A stretch of 11,562 bases of DNA from an uncultured Mycoplasmatota bacterium (GTDB lineage Bacteria > Bacillota_I > Bacilli_A > RF39 > UBA660), in NCBI GenBank assembly GCA_947297555.1, contig CAMYTM010000005.1, positions 1-11,562 on the forward strand, in the 5' to 3' direction. The translations under genes and the position numbers were made by a program. Below the pieces are notes generated by a model that saw only the letters and a list, made by a program, of their open reading frames with translations, was not told the origin of the DNA and searched no databases. Positions 7,497 to 11,562 of the stretch are shown here, piece by piece. Within the stretch, counting starts at the first letter, position 1. Each line of letters opens with the position of its first letter.

Positions 7497-8575
7497 AAAA
7501 AACTATTTTTATTCTTCTTGCTCTTCTATTTTTAACAAGTGGTTGTTATGATTACACAGAATTAAACGATATGGCCATTGTTTCAGGAATTTCTGTGGAC
7601 TATGAAAATGATAAATTTGAAGTAGCCTATGAAATACTAAATACAATTAATCCAGAAGATAATCCAGAAGCCTCAAAAGTATACATCACAGAAGGGAGTG
7701 GAACCTCTCTTTCAGAAGCATTTTCAGATGCTTCTTTAGAAATTGCGAAAGTTCCTTATCTAGCACATTTAAAAACACTAGTCATTAGTGAAGAAGTGGC
7801 TAGAAATCACGTTAAAGAAATTATCGACTTTTTAATTCGTGATAACCATATACGTAATATTTTCTACTTAGTAATTGCGAAAGATACTTCAGCATTTGAA
7901 ATCATAAACAACACAGATACCAACAATCCAGTTGCGAGTACAGCCATTGCCAAATTAATTGATAGTCTTCTTTTTGCCAACAATATTGCTGCAAATTTAA
8001 ACTATGAAAAATTCATCACCAATATTATTGATCCTCGAAAAGATACTTACGCTTCTTCTATCGAAATTAAAAATGGAATCTTAAAACTTGGCCCTCTTGC
8101 CATATTTAAGGGATACAATATGCAAACCTTTTTATCAGAAGACGAATCGGCTACTTTTAATGTAATGAATGGAGATTCAAAAGAAATTCATTTTACAGTG
8201 AGTTGTCCAAATGATGAAGAAAATCATATAATTTTAACAACGTTTAATAACCCTAAATCCGAAATCAAAATAGACGAAAATAAAGTCAAAATTTCAACAG
8301 AAATAGAAACAAGAATAGTAGAAAATCATTGTAAAATGAATTTTAAAGAAATTGAAACTTATGAAAGGATTCAAAAAAAGGTAGAAGAAAAATTAAAACA
8401 AGATATGGAAGATGTAATAAAACAATCCATTAAATATGATAGTGATATTTTAAAAATCAAACAAATTTATTACCAAAAGAATAAAAAAGATGTTGATTTT
8501 AAATTATTAAGTTATGAATACGAAGCAAAAGCAATTATAAATAGAAATGGTTTAGTATTTGAGGTGGAACAATGA
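7493..8575 (+). CDS. gerAC: Spore germination receptor lipoprotein subunit C (GerAC/GerKC family)
   Basis: Lipoprotein subunit of 360 residues. A lipoprotein signal peptide is clear: MKK, a hydrophobic stretch, and lipobox LTSGC with Cys18 as the lipidated residue, so the mature protein should sit on the outer face of the spore inner membrane. The mature N-terminus, YDYTELNDMAIVSGISVDY, matches the GerAC family pattern. The C-terminal part has the family's long charged helix (about 288-330, KKVEEKLKQDMEDVIKQSIK) followed by DILKIKQIYYQK. Slightly shorter than many homologues (about 370-400). ATGA overlaps at both ends (7493-7496 and 8572-8575) tie it tightly to subunits A and B. The start is supported by GGTGAATC directly upstream. 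Confidence 0.95.
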   Translation: MKKTIFILLALLFLTSGCYDYTELNDMAIVSGISVDYENDKFEVAYEILNTINPEDNPEASKVYITEGSGTSLSEAFSDASLEIAKVPYLAHLKTLVISEEVARNHVKEIIDFLIRDNHIRNIFYLVIAKDTSAFEIINNTDTNNPVASTAIAKLIDSLLFANNIAANLNYEKFITNIIDPRKDTYASSIEIKNGILKLGPLAIFKGYNMQTFLSEDESATFNVMNGDSKEIHFTVSCPNDEENHIILTTFNNPKSEIKIDENKVKISTEIETRIVENHCKMNFKEIETYERIQKKVEEKLKQDMEDVIKQSIKYDSDILKIKQIYYQKNKKDVDFKLLSYEYEAKAIINRNGLVFEVEQ

Positions 8576-9615
8576 CAAGCAAATTAGAAAACTTTTCAGT
8601 TCATTATTTTTTAACACGTTCCCTATTTTTAGGAATTGGTTTTTCTCTTATCATTGGACTTTCCAAGCAAGATAGCATTTTAGCCTTTTTATTGGGTTCT
8701 CTAATTGGATTATTTTTCATTTTTCTTATCAATAAAATTCAAAAATATAAAGGAGAAAAAACACTAAGTGATGTATTAAAAGAAATGAAAGGATTAGGTG
8801 TAATTTTAAGAATCATTCTTTTTATCTATGCATTTACTTTACTTTGTGAAGGACTTACCTTTATTCAGTTATTTGCAGCGTCTTTCTTTTTAATCAAAAC
8901 TCCTATTTGGTTTATATCTCTTCCTCTTGCCTTGCTTTTAATTCGAATTAGCAAAAATGGACCTATTACTACTTTTCGAGTAGCCACTTGTTTATTCCCT
9001 ATTTCTGTTTTACTAACACTTCTTTCATTAGGAGCATTATGTGGATATGCCAGTTTAGAAAATATCTCTCCTTTATTTGTAACCCCGACATTTGATTTTA
9101 TAAAATCTGTATTTTATTATACAACACTATCTGTTTCTCCTTCTATTCTTTTGTTAGTTACAAATAAAAGCAATAGTACCGCCTCTTATCTACTAGGAAG
9201 TTTTACTTTAACCTTCAAAATGTTTTTAATTATTGCAATTGTAGGGCCAATACTTGCTAGTATTTATCGATTCCCAGAATACATTATATTGAAAGAAATT
9301 AAAATACTTGATTTTATTGAAAAAATAGAAAATATAGTTGCACTTTCTTGGATATTTGATGTCTTTATTTATCTATCTATGTCATCTTTGATGATGAAGG
9401 AATTGCTTTTTAAAAAAGGAAAAAATATCGTACACGCCTTATTTATAATTTTAAGTTTCTTTGTTTCATTTATGTTTATAGGAAAATATTATACTAATGA
9501 ACTTATGATTTATTATATTTTTCCTATATGTACATCAGTAGTCTTTCTTATCACTATTCCCACATTATTTGGTTATTTGTTATATCGATATAAAAAAAAT
9601 AGTTCAAAAAAATGA
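8572..9615 (+). CDS. gerAB: Spore germination receptor subunit B (GerAB spore permease family)
   Basis: Polytopic subunit of 347 residues in the APC-related spore permease family; in B. subtilis GerAB this subunit binds the germinant amino acid. The sequence is hydrophobic nearly throughout and can hold about ten TM helices; visible family features are the early segment around HYFLTRSLFLGIGFSLIIG, the loop KYKGEKTLSDVLKEMKGLG, and the region RISKNGPITTFRVATCLFPI. The SD GAGGTGGAAC precedes the ATG, which overlaps the C-subunit stop as ATGA. Its stop codon lies inside the terminator hairpin at 9593-9626. It is last in the A-C-B operon, the order seen in B. subtilis gerK rather than gerA (A-B-C). 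The basic tail RYKKNSSKK is cytoplasmic. Confidence 0.94.
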   Translation: MTSKLENFSVHYFLTRSLFLGIGFSLIIGLSKQDSILAFLLGSLIGLFFIFLINKIQKYKGEKTLSDVLKEMKGLGVILRIILFIYAFTLLCEGLTFIQLFAASFFLIKTPIWFISLPLALLLIRISKNGPITTFRVATCLFPISVLLTLLSLGALCGYASLENISPLFVTPTFDFIKSVFYYTTLSVSPSILLLVTNKSNSTASYLLGSFTLTFKMFLIIAIVGPILASIYRFPEYIILKEIKILDFIEKIENIVALSWIFDVFIYLSMSSLMMKELLFKKGKNIVHALFIILSFFVSFMFIGKYYTNELMIYYIFPICTSVVFLITIPTLFGYLLYRYKKNSSKK

Positions 9616-9626
9616 ACTATTTTTTT
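9593..9626. terminator. Bidirectional terminator between converging genes
   Basis: Perfect 14-bp inverted repeat AAAAAAATAGTTCA (9593-9606) and TGAACTATTTTTTT (9613-9626) with a six-A loop. A/T-rich outer arms give a U-tract on both strands. The stop codon of gerAB (TGA 9613-9615) and that of the opposite gene (9617-9619) are both inside the right arm. Confidence 0.9.
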
Positions 9627-10573
9627 AAATTATAGGTATCGTCTTCAAAGTTATCAAAAATATTATCTGTATGATTATTTTGGTTGCTACTATATATAGA
9701 AGAGATAATACTTTCATTAATGGCACCAGAGTTTCTCTTTGGCAAATCTACTCTTTTTGGCATTTCAAATGATGGTTTATTTGGAGTAACTATTTGTTGT
9801 TCTTCCAACTCTTCTTTCGTATCTGCTTCTTCTTTTGTTAAATAAACAGAACTAAATGGTGTCGATGCTCTTTTTACTGAATCCTCGCTTCTATCAAATA
9901 TATTTATTTCTTGAGTCTCTTGTTGATATTCTTCTTCACGTGTTCCTTCTTTTGCAGAATTATCTATTATTCTTTCTTCAATTGCATCATACTTATTTAA
10001 TACATCATCAATTGATTCTTCTTGTATCGGATTCACTTCTTCATTCATTATAGAATCTAAATTATAAATATCAGAAGATCTTAAAGGAATTTCTGGTTCA
10101 TTAGTAATGATATCAACTGGTTCCTTTTGATTTATATAATCCGTATTTAAAACAATATTACTAGTAGCAAAAGGATCTATTTCCTCTTTAGGAGTTTCTT
10201 CAAAATATTCTAGTGTTTCATCTAAAATAGGAGTTTCTACTGTTTTTTCATCTGCTATTTCTTCCTCTAGATGAAATGAAGTTGGTGCATTATTTTCTAA
10301 AGATATAGTTTCTATCTTTTCTTCAATATTTTCCTCTATTGCAATTGGTTCTATTTTTCCAATTTCTAAATCCGGCTCTTCATTTTCTTCTATTTTTTCT
10401 ACCTTTGGTTGTTCTAATGATTTATGATTTTCCAATCGTTTTTCATTCCTAACTTTTTCGTCTCTTTTCCCGAAAAATAAAATGACTAAAAATGAAAACG
10501 CTAATACAGTAATTACGATAAATAATCCAATTCCAAAATAATTATTACTGTAAAGTTTATATAGGAATTCCAT
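9617..10573 (-). CDS. Membrane-anchored acidic protein of unknown function
   Basis: I do not recognise the family. The chosen start gives 318 residues: one TM helix (about 12-34), a basic cluster right after it (GKRDEKVRNEKR) placing the rest in the cytoplasm, then about 200 residues rich in Glu, Asp, Ile, Pro and Asn that look disordered, and a less acidic C-terminal part with TPFSSVYLTKEEAD (238-251) and FEMPKRVDLPKRNSGAINES (269-288), possible short binding motifs. The topology recalls tethered cell-division or scaffold proteins such as ZipA, but no globular domain is visible, so this is only an analogy. The frame is open to an ATG at 10630, but that lies in the -35 of the predicted promoter; the ATG at 10573 has the strong SD GGTGGTGGGG. 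It is monocistronic, between two terminators. Confidence 0.8.
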   Translation of the reverse strand: MEFLYKLYSNNYFGIGLFIVITVLAFSFLVILFFGKRDEKVRNEKRLENHKSLEQPKVEKIEENEEPDLEIGKIEPIAIEENIEEKIETISLENNAPTSFHLEEEIADEKTVETPILDETLEYFEETPKEEIDPFATSNIVLNTDYINQKEPVDIITNEPEIPLRSSDIYNLDSIMNEEVNPIQEESIDDVLNKYDAIEERIIDNSAKEGTREEEYQQETQEINIFDRSEDSVKRASTPFSSVYLTKEEADTKEELEEQQIVTPNKPSFEMPKRVDLPKRNSGAINESIISSIYSSNQNNHTDNIFDNFEDDTYNLKK

Positions 10574-10606
10574 ATCCCCACCACCTTTTATTCTATAAAT
10601 AAGGAT

Positions 10607-10635
10607 ACCATATTCTATTTTACAAATCAAGTCAA
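10607..10635 (-). promoter_or_regulatory. Predicted sigma-A promoter of the acidic membrane protein gene
   Basis: Minus strand -35 TTGACT (10630-10635, 5/6), 17-bp spacer, -10 TATGGT (10607-10612, 4/6). The transcript would begin near 10600, giving a leader of about 27 nt with the SD, and excluding the upstream ATG at 10630. Confidence 0.6.
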
Positions 10636-10656
10636 ATTATTATGCTACTTTACGTC

Positions 10657-10683
10657 AAAAAAGAGGATTTTTAATTCTCTTTT
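10657..10683 (-). terminator. Terminator downstream of yneF
   Basis: Minus strand AAAAGAG (10677-10683), 11-nt loop, CTCTTTT (10659-10665) running into a U-tract (10657-10662). It starts 5 nt after the yneF stop codon. The GC content is low and the 7-bp stem is modest, but the position is right. Confidence 0.7.
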
Positions 10684-10687
10684 TAGA

Positions 10688-10897
10688 TTACATAAACTTA
10701 TTCATTTGTTTCATTACTTGATTTACTTGTTTCTGACTTGGTTTTCTTCCCATACTACTCATCATGGCTTCAATCATTTTTTCGTTAATTGGAGGATTTT
10801 TTTGCATAAACTTTTTCATTGTGAAACGTGCTCCGAAAAAACCAACTAATAAGCCAACTATAAGGCCAATTAAAATTAACAAAATGTCATGTAACAT
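10688..10897 (-). CDS. yneF: YneF family (UPF0154) small membrane protein
   Basis: Small protein with one N-terminal TM helix (roughly residues 3-24, IGLIVGLLVGFFGARF) and a short cytoplasmic part carrying the family signature KNPPINEKMIEAMMSSMG and RKPSQKQVNQVMKQMN, which closely resembles B. subtilis YneF. The function is unknown. The start at 10897 (69 residues) is preferred over the ATG at 10903, because GGAGG (10905-10909) is 7 nt from the former and only 1 nt from the latter. It lies 56 nt downstream of sirA, the same neighbour and order as in B. subtilis, so they may be cotranscribed; the gap has AT-rich -10-like sequence but no promoter I would call. A terminator follows. Confidence 0.92.
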   Translation of the reverse strand: MLHDILLILIGLIVGLLVGFFGARFTMKKFMQKNPPINEKMIEAMMSSMGRKPSQKQVNQVMKQMNKFM

Positions 10898-10904
10898 TTC
10901 CATT

Positions 10905-10912
10905 CCTCCTTT
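10905..10912 (-). promoter_or_regulatory. Shine-Dalgarno deciding the yneF start
   Basis: Minus strand AAAGGAGG. It ends 7 nt before ATG 10897 and 1 nt before ATG 10903, so the shorter form is favoured. Confidence 0.75.
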
Positions 10913-10953
10913 TCTACTTTTATTTTACTAAAATATATATGCTTTTTTAAAGT

Positions 10954-11370
10954 TTATACTGCTAGTTTTTCTAACCAAAAATAATCTTTATTTTCGAAAT
11001 CACATAAAAAGAGATTTTTTATAGTTTTTAAATCATTTAAAAATACTGGTTTTATAATAGTACTAACTAATAATAAATAATGATTACGAATAGTCAGTTT
11101 TGATTCCTCTTTTTTATAAATATTATTTACTTGATGAATATTTTTAAATTTTGTATAAAAATAATTTTCACGATAATTTTTAAATAATTGAATATCCAAA
11201 GATTTACTATCCAATTTTTCTACAAGTTTATAAAACAAATCTATTCCACGGCTAACTTCTTCTTTATCTAAATTATAAATAAAATCTAGCAATCGAAATA
11301 ATTGATAGGGATTATTTTTTGTTAGAGTTGCATATTCGTCTTTGATTTTAAAAATATAGAATGAACGCAT
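10954..11370 (-). CDS. sirA: Sporulation inhibitor of replication SirA
   Basis: Protein of 138 residues that resembles B. subtilis SirA (YneE, 148 residues), which binds domain I of DnaA and blocks new rounds of replication when the cell commits to sporulation. By eye, the similarity is clearest at the ends: the N-terminus MRSFYIFKIKDEYA compares with the SirA start (RHYYTYLIKEEFA), and the C-terminus LFLCDFENKDYFWLEK with FLAMDFNSKRYGWLNP. The middle is divergent and rich in Lys, Asn and Tyr. Context is strong: yneF follows as in B. subtilis, and a perfect Spo0A box lies at the -35 region of its promoter, matching the known Spo0A control of sirA. GGTGAAG (11375-11381) is the likely SD. Sequence similarity alone would be moderate; together with the neighbour and operator the call is good. 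Confidence 0.85.
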   Translation of the reverse strand: MRSFYIFKIKDEYATLTKNNPYQLFRLLDFIYNLDKEEVSRGIDLFYKLVEKLDSKSLDIQLFKNYRENYFYTKFKNIHQVNNIYKKEESKLTIRNHYLLLVSTIIKPVFLNDLKTIKNLFLCDFENKDYFWLEKLAV

Positions 11371-11387
11371 TTTACTTCACCAAATTT

Positions 11388-11421
11388 AGTATAACGAAAA
11401 GAATTTGAAAATTTTGTCGAA
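11388..11421 (-). promoter_or_regulatory. Predicted Spo0A-controlled promoter of sirA
   Basis: Minus strand -10 TATACT (11388-11393, 5/6) gives a start near 11381. No TTGACA-like hexamer lies 16-18 bp upstream; instead the 0A box TTCGACA (TGTCGAA on the plus strand, 11415-11421) occupies about -34 to -40, the arrangement of Spo0A-activated sigma-A promoters. Confidence 0.65.
11415..11421 (+). promoter_or_regulatory. Spo0A box (0A box)
   Basis: TGTCGAA, a perfect match to the Spo0A consensus TGNCGAA, 45 nt upstream of the sirA start codon. Confidence 0.7.
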
Positions 11422-11426
11422 TTAAG

Positions 11427-11453
11427 AAAAAAGAGTTACTTTTTTATAACTCT
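11427..11453 (-). terminator. Terminator overlapping the stop of the XRE gene
   Basis: Minus strand AGAGTTA (11447-11453), 8-nt loop, TAACTCT (11432-11438), followed by a run of U (11427-11431). The gene's TAA stop (11436-11438) is part of the stem. It separates this gene from the sirA promoter just beyond. Confidence 0.75.
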
Positions 11454-11561
11454 CTTTACAAGTTTGATATCATAATTACATACCTCTACTATTTTTAGAA
11501 ACATTTCCAACGAAATTTTATTAGAGTCAGTCTCATATCTAGAATATTGTTGTTGCGTTAT
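11436..11561 (-). CDS. XRE-family helix-turn-helix protein, C-terminal fragment
   Basis: Only the last 41 codons are in the window; the 5' part lies beyond the right edge. The visible segment starts ITQQQYSRYETDSNKISLEM, the second half of an XRE/Cro-type helix-turn-helix: the recognition helix (TQQQYSRYE), the loop (TDSNKIS) and the next helix (LEMFLKIVEVCNY). The protein ends about 10 residues after the domain with a basic tail, VKRVIKK, so it is probably a small single-domain DNA-binding regulator. A terminator overlaps its stop. Its position directly upstream of sirA could reflect a role in cell-cycle or sporulation control, but nothing in the sequence shows this. Confidence 0.82.
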   Translation of the reverse strand: MTQQQYSRYETDSNKISLEMFLKIVEVCNYDIKLVKRVIKK

Positions 11562-11562
11562 T

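Noticed and set aside
9856..10053. 65-codon plus-strand Leu-rich frame
   Set aside because: Antisense of the acidic low-complexity region; Glu/Asn-rich coding gives Leu/Phe-rich antisense frames by composition.
10574..10630. 19-residue N-terminal extension of the acidic membrane protein
   Set aside because: It lies over the predicted promoter, lacks an SD, and the internal ATG at 10573 has a strong one.
11392..11398. Second Spo0A-like box TAACGAA
   Set aside because: Mismatches the conserved G of TGNCGAA and overlaps the predicted -10, so it is not a credible site by itself.
11415..11420. TCGACA as a sigma-A -35 for sirA
   Set aside because: The spacing to TATACT is 21 bp, too long for sigma-A; the same bases are better explained as the 0A box.
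1..11562. CRISPR array, tRNA, transposase or phage genes
   Set aside because: No regularly spaced repeats, cloverleaf-like sequence or mobile-element protein motifs were seen on either strand.

Overview
The window is AT-rich DNA from an endospore-forming, low-GC Gram-positive bacterium (Bacillota, probably class Bacilli or an Erysipelotrichia-like relative). The sporulation link rests on three things: a complete GerA-type germinant receptor operon with a sigma-G-like promoter, a SirA-type replication inhibitor with a perfect Spo0A box at its promoter, and the sirA-yneF gene pair known from Bacillus subtilis. No tRNA, rRNA, insertion sequence or CRISPR array was found.

Left part (1-4526, minus strand): a Bce-type antimicrobial-peptide sensing and resistance module. 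It reads response regulator, then intramembrane-sensing histidine kinase (ATGA overlap), then a 97-nt gap with its own promoter, then ABC ATPase, then a large FtsX-family permease cut by the window edge. Two copies of the BceR-type box TTACA-N4-TGTAA lie exactly where needed: one upstream of the regulator gene and one between the kinase and ATPase genes. The regulator probably controls both its own operon and the transporter. A 38-codon cationic small ORF of unknown meaning lies just upstream of the first box.

Middle (4707-9626): an RNA (uracil-5-)-methyltransferase gene of the RlmCD/RlmD/TrmA family points left, and the germination receptor operon points right. The operon order is A-C-B (as in B. 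subtilis gerK), with 4-nt ATGA overlaps at both junctions. A sigma-G-like promoter and a 20-bp near-palindrome sit at its start and argue for a translation start 12 nt downstream of the longest reading frame. The operon ends in a perfect 14-bp hairpin that also ends the converging gene.

Right part (9617-11561, minus strand): a single-pass membrane protein with a long acidic, disordered-looking cytoplasmic tail (family not recognised), then the sirA-yneF pair, then the C-terminal end of an XRE-type helix-turn-helix regulator cut by the window edge. Most start sites here are better placed downstream of the longest possible ATG, on the evidence of promoters and Shine-Dalgarno sequences.

No wholly new system is evident. 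The most informative items are the regulatory sites (paired BceR boxes, 0A box, sigma-G promoter plus palindrome) and two unrecognised proteins (the acidic membrane protein and the cationic small ORF).
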